Shown here: one piece after another, positions 53,170 through 61,139 of the stretch
How positions within the stretch are numbered: the first letter of the stretch is position 1
Layout of the letters: every line of letters begins with the position of its first letter
Assembly: GCF_900162685.1 (NCBI RefSeq)
Contig: NZ_LT727828.1
Location: 1,675,667-1,739,666, forward strand
Length of the DNA stretch: 64,000 bases
Reading direction: 5' to 3'
From: Terribacillus halophilus
GTDB taxonomy: Bacteria; Bacillota; Bacilli; Bacillales; Amphibacillaceae
Notes under the pieces: model-generated
The model's input: only the letters and a program-made list of their open reading frames with translations
Databases searched by the model: none
Told to the model about the DNA's origin: nothing
Translations under genes and position numbers: made by a program

Positions 53170-54001
53170 AAAAGCGATGAAGCAGCACTCCACAAGCTTT
53201 TATCAAGCATTCAGCGGACTTCCTTCACCGCGTCGAGAGGCTGTATTTGTGATTTATACATTTTGCCGGATGATTGATGACAGCATGGATGAACCTGAAA
53301 ACAGTGTGTACACCTTAGATGAACTGGAAGCACATTTCCGTAATCTCGAACAAGCAGACGGGCATTTTATCTGGCCTTCTTTGCGTTGGCTTTTTGATAC
53401 TTTTCCCAACCTGGAACCTGCACCTTTTCTTACGCAAATGAAAGGGCAGCGAATGGACGAAGCGGATACGCAGTATCTAACTTTTGATCAGCTGGAGGAT
53501 TATTGCTATCACGTTGCGGGTTCAGTAGGTGAGATGCTTTTGCCCGTACTGCACGATTATCCGAACGAACAGATTGTACAAGTAGGCATACAGCTCGGTA
53601 AAGCAATGCAAATCGTCAACATATTACGGGATATCGGGGAAGACCTAGAGCGCGGGCGGCGCTATTTGCCGCTTACCATTATGACTGCGTTTGATTATAC
53701 GGATGAAGCTCTTCGTGCCAAAGAGCTATCTCCGCAATTCCGCCAGATGGTGGACAATATGATGACAATTGCGGAAAGATGGTTTGAAGAAGGCTTAACT
53801 GGTATCGACACGTATCCGGAGGACAGCGCATTTGCCATTACACTAGCTAGCAGCTACTATGCTGCCATTATGGATGTTATTAAAGAAAACGACTACGACG
53901 TGTTTCGAAAACGTGCATATGTGCCACACGTACGAAAACTGGCACTCTATCAAGCTGCCAGAAAACAAAAAACTAGCCGAAAACGAGAATCCATCACGTG
54001 A
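53138..54001 (+). CDS. crtM: Dehydrosqualene (4,4'-diapophytoene) synthase-like CrtM
   Basis: The ATG at 53138 follows GAGGTGGGA inside the end of crtN; 287 residues. The two aspartate-rich motifs of head-to-head prenyl synthases are DDSMD (47-51) and DIGED (165-169). It would condense two farnesyl diphosphates to the C30 backbone; with the CrtN/CrtP-like neighbours a C30 rather than C40 route is the natural reading. Confidence 0.93.
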   Translation: MLKKPYAKACEKAMKQHSTSFYQAFSGLPSPRREAVFVIYTFCRMIDDSMDEPENSVYTLDELEAHFRNLEQADGHFIWPSLRWLFDTFPNLEPAPFLTQMKGQRMDEADTQYLTFDQLEDYCYHVAGSVGEMLLPVLHDYPNEQIVQVGIQLGKAMQIVNILRDIGEDLERGRRYLPLTIMTAFDYTDEALRAKELSPQFRQMVDNMMTIAERWFEEGLTGIDTYPEDSAFAITLASSYYAAIMDVIKENDYDVFRKRAYVPHVRKLALYQAARKQKTSRKRESIT

Positions 54002-54729
54002 TTTATCGCATTTTCAATGTTTGGCTGCTGATCGGTCTTTTCGTGCTATTGTTCTGGGAACTTCCAGAATGGTTATACTTTGCAAATAGTATTTTTATGA
54101 TTTTATATACGGCGGCAGTTTTAGAACAAGGATATCCTTATTTTTTCCATAAAGCTAGAAAAAGGAAGTCACTCGCCATTCTAGTTTCGATAGGTGTGAC
54201 GACGTTGTTAATCGAAGCGCTAAGTGTTTATACCGGCTTTCCTTTTGGTGAGTATGCATATACATCAATGCTGGGACTTCATATCCTGAATGTACCCTTT
54301 ACAATTGCCATTGCTTGGGTAGGTTTCATTGTGAACAGCACCATGATTAGTACACAGCAAAATAAATGGCTTCGTGCTTTAGAGACTGGCGCTTGGGTAG
54401 TGTTAATTGATTTAATACTGGACCCGGTCGCGCTGGCGTGGGATTTCTGGCAATGGGGGAAAGGCGGATTTTATTATGGCATTCCGGCAACCAACTTTAT
54501 AACGTGGTTCGTGCTGGCAGCAGTATTGTCTCTGCTGCTTCCTTTACAAAAAGATAAGGTTGCAGGTCATCCGTCATTTCGACTGCTTCAGCTTATGTTC
54601 TTGTTTTTCGGATTGCTTGCTTTAAAAAAAGGATTTGTCATCGTGGCAGGAATTTCCATTGTATTTGTATTGATTACACAAGGGAGGAAAATAATTGATC
54701 CAGGCAGAAAAAAAGCGCTGGTTCATTGA
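53998..54729 (+). CDS. CruF-type carotenoid hydratase family membrane protein (PF04240)
   Basis: The GTG start overlaps the crtM stop. The 243-residue protein has about seven membrane spans and the family motif EALSVYTGFPFGEYAYT (residues 73-89), with LIDLILDPVALAWDFW downstream. Members of this family (CruF, bacterioruberin hydratase) add water across a terminal double bond, creating a tertiary hydroxyl. In this operon it would supply the hydroxyl used by the glycosyltransferase. Function is inferred from family and context. Confidence 0.82.
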   Translation: MIYRIFNVWLLIGLFVLLFWELPEWLYFANSIFMILYTAAVLEQGYPYFFHKARKRKSLAILVSIGVTTLLIEALSVYTGFPFGEYAYTSMLGLHILNVPFTIAIAWVGFIVNSTMISTQQNKWLRALETGAWVVLIDLILDPVALAWDFWQWGKGGFYYGIPATNFITWFVLAAVLSLLLPLQKDKVAGHPSFRLLQLMFLFFGLLALKKGFVIVAGISIVFVLITQGRKIIDPGRKKALVH

Positions 54730-55357
54730 ACTATTCGCTGCATATCAAAAATACTATTTACTTCCCCGTTATTTCGACCGCGTAGAAGCGACTGGTGTTG
54801 TGCAGTCACCAGTAAAGCCTGCCATCTTCATTGCGAATCATAGTTCTTGGTGGGATGGATTATTAATCTTTCAAGCGGCGGAAAAGCTTCTCAAAGGAAG
54901 TCATTATATGCTGATGGCGCAAGAAGGTATGGAAAAGCATCGTTTCTTTCAAAAATTAGGCGCCTTTTCGGTAGATAAACAAAGAATACGTGATGTTCTT
55001 ATCACGCTTTACTATGCGCGGCAGCTGCTTGAGGATAAGAATTATGTCTGGCTGTTCCCGCAAGGTGAGATTATGCATCAAGACACGCGTCCATTCCAGT
55101 TTCAATCAGGTGTCGGCTATTTACTGCAGCAGTCGGACTGCCCAGTTGTTCCTGTGACGCTTCATTATTACTTTGGGGAAAAGAAAAAACCAAATGCTTC
55201 TCTCCATTTCGGTGACCCAATTATAGAAGACTGGCAAAGTATGACGAGAGACAGCATTAGTATGTATTTATCAAAAATACTTGAAGACCAAGCGGATATA
55301 CAAAAACAGAATATCATAGGCGGGTCCAATACGAACCCGCAAGCACAAATCAGCTAA
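54695..55357 (+). CDS. PlsC-like acyltransferase of the carotenoid operon
   Basis: The TTG at 54695 follows AAGGGAGGA within the end of the hydratase gene. The 220-residue protein has the acyltransferase motifs NHSSWWD (48-54) and FPQGE (121-125). It is clearly distinct from the housekeeping PlsC at 3 kb. By context it probably esterifies a fatty acid to the glycosyl group of the carotenoid, a role played by the unrelated CrtO in staphyloxanthin synthesis. Confidence 0.82.
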   Translation: MIQAEKKRWFIELFAAYQKYYLLPRYFDRVEATGVVQSPVKPAIFIANHSSWWDGLLIFQAAEKLLKGSHYMLMAQEGMEKHRFFQKLGAFSVDKQRIRDVLITLYYARQLLEDKNYVWLFPQGEIMHQDTRPFQFQSGVGYLLQQSDCPVVPVTLHYYFGEKKKPNASLHFGDPIIEDWQSMTRDSISMYLSKILEDQADIQKQNIIGGSNTNPQAQIS

Positions 55358-55370
55358 AAGGAGGAGGACG

Positions 55371-56492
55371 ATGTTTCCTTTATTATTTACGATTATTTGC
55401 ATACTCCTTCTGCAGCTGATTTGGAATCTCCATAATAGTCGCTCTTTCCCAAAAGCAGCTAAACATCTGCCAGCGGCAAACAAACAGCAACTGAGCGTGC
55501 TCATACCTGCACGGAATGAAGAAGCAACCATTGGCCGGTTGCTGGAGAGCTTGATTCCTCAGCAAGCTTACATAAAAGAGATTCTTGTATTAGATGACCA
55601 TTCCAATGATCAGACAGCAGCTATTGTCCGTCAATATGAGCATAAACTGCCTTTACGTTTATTTTCCGGTAAAGCGCTGCCTCCTGGATGGACAGGGAAA
55701 AACTATGCTTGCCAGCAGCTTGGCGAGTACGCTAAGGGTGAGTGGCTTTTATTTCTAGATGCAGATGTCACATTGGAAGCGAGAGGACTTCAGCGGCTTC
55801 AGCACTATTTGGATGGCAGATTTCAGATGGTTTCTGCTTTCCCGAGACAGCGCGTCCATACGTTTATGGAACGAATGCTTATTCCGTTTATGCTTTTTTT
55901 AGTGATATGTCATTTACCGATTAAACAAGTGCAAAGAAGTTACGATCCTAAATTTGCAGCAGCTCATGGTGCTTTTATTTGCATTCACCAGCAAAGCTAC
56001 CACGAAGCGGGAAGACATGCGGCTATAAAATCCGCTATTCTGGATGACATGGAATTGATGCGTTTAATGAAGCAAGCAAATTACCCGGTTGCCTTGCTTC
56101 GAGGTGAGCAGTTTGCCAGTATGCGAATGTATGAAAAGAATCATGAAGTTTGGCTTGGTTTTCGGAAAAACATATTCTCGGGAACAGGCAACAACATTTT
56201 CTTAACTTTATTTATCTGTCTGCTTTACAGTGTTCTTTATATTGTTCCAGTCGCATTAGCCGTTTTTGGTGCCGTGACCGGTGATATGCAGACGGTTCTC
56301 ATGGCAGCGATTGCTTATGCACTTGGCGTACTGATTAAATTTCATATTGATTACCAAGCGCGGATACAGAAATGGCCATGTTTTCTTCATCCGCTTGCAT
56401 GCAGCTTCTTCATCTTACTCGCTTTAGATGCTATACGTATTCATTGGCGAGGGGAAGGATACGAATGGAAAGGCAGGAGATATTACCAATGA
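55371..56492 (+). CDS. GT2-family glycosyltransferase (CrtQ-like)
   Basis: The 373-residue protein has an N-terminal membrane span, a GT-A domain starting LSVLIPARNEEATIG with DD (75-76) and LDADV (129-133), and three or more C-terminal membrane spans. S. aureus CrtQ, which glucosylates diaponeurosporenoate, has the same architecture. AAAAGGAGGAGG precedes the ATG. The sugar donor and acceptor are inferred. Confidence 0.85.
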   Translation: MFPLLFTIICILLLQLIWNLHNSRSFPKAAKHLPAANKQQLSVLIPARNEEATIGRLLESLIPQQAYIKEILVLDDHSNDQTAAIVRQYEHKLPLRLFSGKALPPGWTGKNYACQQLGEYAKGEWLLFLDADVTLEARGLQRLQHYLDGRFQMVSAFPRQRVHTFMERMLIPFMLFLVICHLPIKQVQRSYDPKFAAAHGAFICIHQQSYHEAGRHAAIKSAILDDMELMRLMKQANYPVALLRGEQFASMRMYEKNHEVWLGFRKNIFSGTGNNIFLTLFICLLYSVLYIVPVALAVFGAVTGDMQTVLMAAIAYALGVLIKFHIDYQARIQKWPCFLHPLACSFFILLALDAIRIHWRGEGYEWKGRRYYQ

Positions 56493-57958
56493 GACGTGCT
56501 ATTATCATCGGAGGAGGATTGGGCGGTCTTACTGCCAGCATTTATCTTGCGCATGCAGGCTGGCAAGTCCAACTCCTGGAAAAAAACAAAACACTCGGCG
56601 GAAAGCTGCAGCAAGTGAATGCTGCAGGATTTCATTTTGATTTAGGTCCAAGTACGATTACAATGAAACATATATTTGAACAAGTTTTTCATGATACAGG
56701 GCGAAAAGCAGAGGACTATCTTGATTTTTATCCAATTACACCAATCGGGAAGAATTTTTTTCCGGATGGTTCGGTTGTGGAGCTGACAGCCGACGTAGAA
56801 ATGATGCAGGAGCAAATTGCTTTTTACAGCAAGGCAGATGCCAAAGCTTATCCAGCTTTCTTAGCTGAAAGCAAACGCTTGTTTCAAATTTCGGAAGCGG
56901 CGTTTCTCGAGAAGCCGCTATTTCTTTGGGAGGAAAAGCTGCAGCCAAAACTGCTGCTCAATTTTGCTCGTATCCGGCCTTTGCAAACATTTCAGACTCT
57001 GCTGCGCCGGTATTTTCGTCATCCGAATACGTGGAGACTTTTCGGCAGATACGCGACTTACATTGGTTCATCTCCTTATCAGGCACCGTCTATATTTGCG
57101 ATGCTCGCATTTCTGGAAACCGGAAAAGGTGTATATGGCATAACGGGCGGTACCTATAAACTCATCGAAGCTTTTGAAAAACTTGCTGCCGAATTAGGCA
57201 TACATATTCAAAAAGAGACAGATGTAACGAGTATTCAAGTTAACGATGGTGCTGTAACTGGTGTGACAACAACCAAAGGTGATTATACGTGTGATACATT
57301 AATTGGCAACGGTGATGCGATTAGTTTATACAGCGGACTCTTAAAAGCATCTGACCGGCCGCATTTTACGGATAAAAAAATAAAAAAAATGGAGCCTTCT
57401 TTGTCTGGTTTTACCATGCTTTTGGGAGTGAAGAAGCGATACAGTCAATTAGCACATCATAATGTGTTCTTTCCAGACGATTATCAAGCAGAATTTTCCT
57501 CGATTTTTCAGGAAAAGCAATATGTAAAGAATCCAGCTTTGTATATTTGTTTCTCGGGAGCGGATGACTCAGATTTGGCGCCAGCTGCTATGAGCAATCT
57601 GTTTGTTCTGGCAAATGCGCCGTACCTAACAGGCATAAACCAATTGCAGGATAAAGAACAGTACAAGAAGAAGCTCGTCCAGCAGCTCGAGAAGAGAGGT
57701 CTTACCGAGCTTTCGAAAGAAATCATTTATGAGGAAATCCAAACACCAGCAGATTTAGCCGTTCGTACACGCGCTTATCGAGGTGCTATTTATGGGATGA
57801 GTTCCAACAGTTTTGAGCAGGCATTTTTCAGAATCAGCAATAAAGACCAGCATATTAAAGGTTTATGGTTTGCTGGAGGATCAACTCACCCCGGCGGTGG
57901 CACACCGATGGTCACGCTAAGCGGAAAAATGACAGCACAAGCAATCATAAAAGGATAG
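56489..57958 (+). CDS. crtP: CrtP-like diapocarotenoid oxidase (third desaturase paralogue)
   Basis: The ATG at 56489 overlaps the glycosyltransferase stop and follows AGGCAGGAGA; 489 residues. IGGGLGGLTA at the N-terminus, HFDLGPSTITM, YIGSSPYQAPSIF, RGAIYGMSS and AGGSTHPGGGTPMVTLSG parallel S. aureus CrtP, which oxidises a terminal methyl group of diaponeurosporene to the aldehyde or acid. No separate aldehyde dehydrogenase (AldH) lies in the operon. Confidence 0.88.
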   Translation: MRRAIIIGGGLGGLTASIYLAHAGWQVQLLEKNKTLGGKLQQVNAAGFHFDLGPSTITMKHIFEQVFHDTGRKAEDYLDFYPITPIGKNFFPDGSVVELTADVEMMQEQIAFYSKADAKAYPAFLAESKRLFQISEAAFLEKPLFLWEEKLQPKLLLNFARIRPLQTFQTLLRRYFRHPNTWRLFGRYATYIGSSPYQAPSIFAMLAFLETGKGVYGITGGTYKLIEAFEKLAAELGIHIQKETDVTSIQVNDGAVTGVTTTKGDYTCDTLIGNGDAISLYSGLLKASDRPHFTDKKIKKMEPSLSGFTMLLGVKKRYSQLAHHNVFFPDDYQAEFSSIFQEKQYVKNPALYICFSGADDSDLAPAAMSNLFVLANAPYLTGINQLQDKEQYKKKLVQQLEKRGLTELSKEIIYEEIQTPADLAVRTRAYRGAIYGMSSNSFEQAFFRISNKDQHIKGLWFAGGSTHPGGGTPMVTLSGKMTAQAIIKG

Positions 57959-57983
57959 ATGCAAAAGCCAGGGGGAAAAAGAA

Positions 57984-59027
57984 ATGACAGAACAACGATC
58001 TATACATAATCGAAAAGATGAACATATACATATTACGTTAAACGAACAAGTGCAAGGAAAGGGAATTACGACCGGATTTGAAGGATATCGTTTTGAACAT
58101 CAAGCATTGCCTGAATTCAGCTTTAAATCCATTGACACCTCTGCTGCATTTCTCGACAAGCAAGTGAAAGTCCCATTTTTGATTAGCAGCATGACCGGGG
58201 GGACACCGCGTGCCCATGAAATTAATCGACATTTAGCAAAAGCTGCACAAGCGAAGGGCTGGGCGCTCGGACTCGGCTCCAGCCGCGTTGCATTGGAGAA
58301 TAAGGAGGCAGCTGCCAGTTTCCAATTGCGTGAGGAAGCACCTACTATTCCCATCTTCGCCAATATCGGCGCCGTGCAGCTCAATTATGGTTACGCTGCT
58401 GCTGAATGTGAGCAAATTATTCAGATCACAGGAGCTGACGCAATTGTACTGCATCTGAATAGTATGCAGGAAATCTTCCAAGATGAAGGAGACACAGATT
58501 TTAGCAGCTTGTTGAGTAAAATCGCCGATGTAGCTGAAAAATTATCTGTACCCATTGGAGTGAAAGAAGTAGGGTTCGGTATCGCTCCGGATACTTGTAA
58601 ACAACTGATAGAAGCGGGCGTTCAGTTTATAGACACGGCAGGGGCGGGGGGCACTTCCTGGATTGAAGTGGAAAAGTACCGCTCCCAAGATGCAATTAAG
58701 CAAAAAGCTGCTTCTGCCTTTCTCGATTGGGGCATTCCGACTGCTCTTTGCGTCGAGCAGCTGAGTAAGTTGTCCACACCGCCAGCATGCTTAATCGCGA
58801 GCGGCGGGATTACAAATGGTGTAGAGGCAGCAAAAGCAATTGCACTCGGAGCCAACATGGCAGGATTTGGCCGTTCCATCTTACCGGAGGCTGTTCAATC
58901 AGTTGATATGCTGATTGAAAGGTTCGAACAGCTGGAACTCGAACTGCGTATCAGCATGTTTGGTATTGGAGCCCAATCTTTATCTGCATTACGGCATACG
59001 GATAGATTAATCAGAAGAAACGCCTGA
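57984..59027 (+). CDS. fni: Type 2 isopentenyl-diphosphate delta-isomerase
   Basis: The 347-residue FMN enzyme interconverts isopentenyl and dimethylallyl diphosphate. Family motifs RKDEHIHITL, ISSMTGG, GLGSSRVALEN, HLNSMQEIFQDEGDTDF and DTAGAGGTSW are present. It starts 25 bases after crtP with no terminator between them, so it is probably the last gene of the carotenoid operon. In B. subtilis fni (ypgA) lies between ypfD and yphA, a slot that is empty here. Confidence 0.95.
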   Translation: MTEQRSIHNRKDEHIHITLNEQVQGKGITTGFEGYRFEHQALPEFSFKSIDTSAAFLDKQVKVPFLISSMTGGTPRAHEINRHLAKAAQAKGWALGLGSSRVALENKEAAASFQLREEAPTIPIFANIGAVQLNYGYAAAECEQIIQITGADAIVLHLNSMQEIFQDEGDTDFSSLLSKIADVAEKLSVPIGVKEVGFGIAPDTCKQLIEAGVQFIDTAGAGGTSWIEVEKYRSQDAIKQKAASAFLDWGIPTALCVEQLSKLSTPPACLIASGGITNGVEAAKAIALGANMAGFGRSILPEAVQSVDMLIERFEQLELELRISMFGIGAQSLSALRHTDRLIRRNA

Positions 59028-59048
59028 AATATAGGTAGTTGTCATAGT

Positions 59049-59076
59049 ACATGTTCCTTCTTCCTTTCATATCTTA
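59049..59076 (+). promoter_or_regulatory. Sigma-K promoter of cotD
   Basis: AC (59049-59050), 17 bases, then CATATCTTA (59068-59076) is a full match to AC-N16/17-CATANNNTA. cotD is a sigma-K gene in B. subtilis. Confidence 0.75.
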
Positions 59077-59107
59077 TAAAGAATCCAATACAGAAAGGGG
59101 AAAGAAC

Positions 59108-59527
59108 ATGCGCAGAAGACACCATTGCCCGCCGCACCCAGTACACTGCGGGACGAAGACTGTCGTTGACCCTGTCATGAACAATGTACAACACACTTAC
59201 TCTCAAGAGGTAATTGAGCATATACACCCTGTCCACACAACAGTGGTGAACCATCATAAAGTGAACAATGTTCATATGTACCCGCATTCAACATCCTTCG
59301 CAAATGAAGAAACGTGCGAAGAAACACATCTAAGCCCTACACATGACAACAAACCAATGCCTAATCCTTGCAAAGATTGCGGTCCAAAGCCAATGCCAAT
59401 GCCAATGCAGCAGCCAATGCCGATGCCACAGCCGCAGCAAGTGAGCCCAGAAATGTACCAGCAGCCAATGCAGCCACAGCCGCAAATGGCTCCGAAACCG
59501 AAACCAACGCAAAAGAAATGGTATTAA
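59108..59527 (+). CDS. cotD: Spore coat protein CotD
   Basis: The ATG at 59108 follows GAAAGGGGAAA and gives 139 residues. The first 80 residues fit CotD: a His/Cys-rich head (RRRHHCPPHPVHCG), then TVVDPVMNNVQHTYSQEVIE and HIHPVHTTVVNHH. The C-terminal 50 residues are an M/P/Q repeat (PMPMPMQQPMPMPQPQQ) longer than in B. subtilis CotD (75 residues in total). It is an inner-coat protein made in the mother cell. Confidence 0.92.
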   Translation: MRRRHHCPPHPVHCGTKTVVDPVMNNVQHTYSQEVIEHIHPVHTTVVNHHKVNNVHMYPHSTSFANEETCEETHLSPTHDNKPMPNPCKDCGPKPMPMPMQQPMPMPQPQQVSPEMYQQPMQPQPQMAPKPKPTQKKWY

Positions 59528-59533
59528 ACTGAC

Positions 59534-59564
59534 AAAAGAGCTGGCGTAAGCCAGCTCTTTTATG
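59534..59564 (+). terminator. Terminator after cotD
   Basis: AAAAGAGCTGG and CCAGCTCTTTT enclose CGTAAG. Confidence 0.9.
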
Positions 59565-59605
59565 TTTAGATAGTAACAGCAAGCAGATAGGAGAGCATGT
59601 ATCTA

Positions 59606-60175
59606 ATGAAGAAATTATACCTCACAGGATACAAGCATTATGAAATGGGAATCTTTAAGATGAACGACCCGCGTATCCACTATGTGAAAGAAACGATACG
59701 AGACAAGCTGCTCGGATTAATGGAGATCGGTTTGGAATGGGTGCTTTTATCCGGACAGACTGGTATCGAGTTATGGGCAGGGCAAATAGTGCTTGATTTA
59801 AAAGAAGAAGACTATGATATCCAGCTCGCGGTCATCCCGCCCTTCGATAACCAAGATGCACGCTGGTCGGAAGAACTGCAGGAAGAATATCAGGAACTGA
59901 TCATGCTGGCGGACTTTTACCAGCCTATTTATGAAGGGGACTATAAAGGACCTCATCAATTCAAAGCACGAGATAAATGGATGCTGTCCAAAACCGATGC
60001 GGCTCTCGTCATGTATGATGAAAATCAAACAGGCAGTGTGGATTTCTTTTTGAAGGAAGCGCATGTCTATAAAGATTCACATGACTATGAACTGTACTAT
60101 ATGACGGCACTGGACTTACAGGACACTGTCGAGCGAGAACAGATGAATGATCCATCTTATTGGGATCAGACGTGA
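59606..60175 (+). CDS. ypsA: SLOG-family protein YpsA (DUF1273)
   Basis: The protein begins MKKLYLTGYKHYEMGIF from the ATG at 59606, which aligns with B. subtilis YpsA; an ATG at 59597 is only three bases from the binding site. The 189 residues contain the Rossmann-like SLOG core with LEWVLLSGQTGIELWAG. YpsA affects cell division and interacts with the GpsB pathway in Firmicutes; the ligand is unknown. gpsB lies just downstream. Confidence 0.9.
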   Translation: MKKLYLTGYKHYEMGIFKMNDPRIHYVKETIRDKLLGLMEIGLEWVLLSGQTGIELWAGQIVLDLKEEDYDIQLAVIPPFDNQDARWSEELQEEYQELIMLADFYQPIYEGDYKGPHQFKARDKWMLSKTDAALVMYDENQTGSVDFFLKEAHVYKDSHDYELYYMTALDLQDTVEREQMNDPSYWDQT

Positions 60176-60249
60176 GTTGAAAATTGACAATCCCAGCTAG
60201 TTTTGAAAGAATATACTTATATACAATCGTATAAAGAGGTGAATTGTGT

Positions 60250-60612
60250 ATGGCTTTGGCAAATATCCAACTAACACAAAAAGAGATTTTTGAAAAAAAC
60301 TTCAAAACCGGCATGCGCGGTTATAATCAAGATGAAGTTGACGAGTACTTGGATAAAATCATTCAAGATTATGAGACATTCCAAAAAGAAATCGATCGAT
60401 TAAAGAGTGAAAACGAACGACTGAGACAGCAGCAGTCAGGTGAGGACAGACAATCACGGTCTGTGTTGCAACAAAGGGAACAAGCACCGCAGCAAACTGC
60501 TCCTGTGCGAGAAACGCAAACGAATCATCAAGTCAATTATGATATTTTAAAGCGTTTGTCTAACTTGGAAAAAGCAGTATTTGGCAAAAAATTTGCTGAA
60601 AACGATGTTTGA
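60250..60612 (+). CDS. gpsB: Cell-cycle protein GpsB (DivIVA family)
   Basis: The ATG at 60250 is well spaced from AAAGAGGTGA; 120 residues. The DivIVA-like membrane-binding N-terminus reads KEIFEKNFKTGMRGYNQDEV, followed by a coiled coil (about 35-70), a Gln-rich linker and the conserved C-terminal ILKRLSNLEKAVFG. GpsB moves PBP1 between division and elongation sites; its client ponA is at 44.4 kb. Confidence 0.95.
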   Translation: MALANIQLTQKEIFEKNFKTGMRGYNQDEVDEYLDKIIQDYETFQKEIDRLKSENERLRQQQSGEDRQSRSVLQQREQAPQQTAPVRETQTNHQVNYDILKRLSNLEKAVFGKKFAENDV

Positions 60613-60624
60613 GTCTGGACGGTC

Positions 60625-60653
60625 TTGACTATTAACGTCGAAACGTCTACAAT
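60625..60653 (+). promoter_or_regulatory. Sigma-A promoter of rnpB
   Basis: TTGACT (60625-60630), a 17-base spacer and TACAAT (60648-60653). Predicted transcription starts near 60660. Confidence 0.78.
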
Positions 60654-60662
60654 AAGAAAGCA

Positions 60663-61066
60663 ACTTTAATGAGTGTTTGAGTAATCGCTGCAGCAATGCA
60701 GAGGAAAGTCCATGCTCACACAGACTGAGATGTCTGTAGTGTTCGTGCTTGGCGAATTCATAAGCCAAGGTAGCATTATGTGCTAACGGCAGGCAGAACG
60801 CCTAAGTCTTCGGATATGGCCGACATGTCTTGAAAGTGCCACAGTGACGTAGTCAGCTTGGAAACTTGCTGAGTGGAACGAGGTAAACCCCACGAGTGAG
60901 CAACCCAAATGTTGGTAGGGGCACCCTTGATTATGGGAATTCAACCTAAAAAGGGACAGGCAATACGCTTGTAGATAGATGATTACTACCGTTGTACGAG
61001 GCTGACCACCGCTCGCAGTGCATCGGTACAGAACATGGCTTACAGAACATTCATTTTGGTCCACTG
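60663..61066 (+). ncRNA. rnpB: RNase P RNA, Bacillus class (type B)
   Basis: The ribozyme component of RNase P is recognised by its universal blocks: TAATCGCTGCAG then GAGGAAAGTCCATGCTC at the 5' side, GAAAGTGCCACAGTGACG and GGTAAACCCC in the middle, and GATAGATGATTACTACC with ACAGAACATGGCTTACAG at the 3' side. AATGAGTGTT near the start pairs with AACATTCATT near the end (helix P1). The position between gpsB and ypsC is conserved. End points are approximate to a few bases. Confidence 0.95.
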
Positions 61067-61077
61067 TATACAACAAA

Positions 61078-61116
61078 CAGCCCTTTCTAACTGGTTTCAG
61101 CTAGAGAGGGCTTTTT
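61078..61116 (+). terminator. Terminator of rnpB
   Basis: AGCCCTTTCTA pairs with TAGAGAGGGCT (one G-U) before a T5 run. Confidence 0.85.
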
Positions 61117-61139
61117 AATACATAAAAGCGAGGTTTTAC

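Noticed and set aside
51691..54001. Overlaps crtI-crtN and crtN-crtM as frameshifts
   Set aside because: Each gene has its own start with a binding site and a full-length family match; the overlaps are normal translational coupling.
59051..59107. Longer CotD start at 59051
   Set aside because: It would add 19 hydrophobic residues across the sigma-K -10 box; the ATG at 59108 has a clear ribosome binding site and the family N-terminus.
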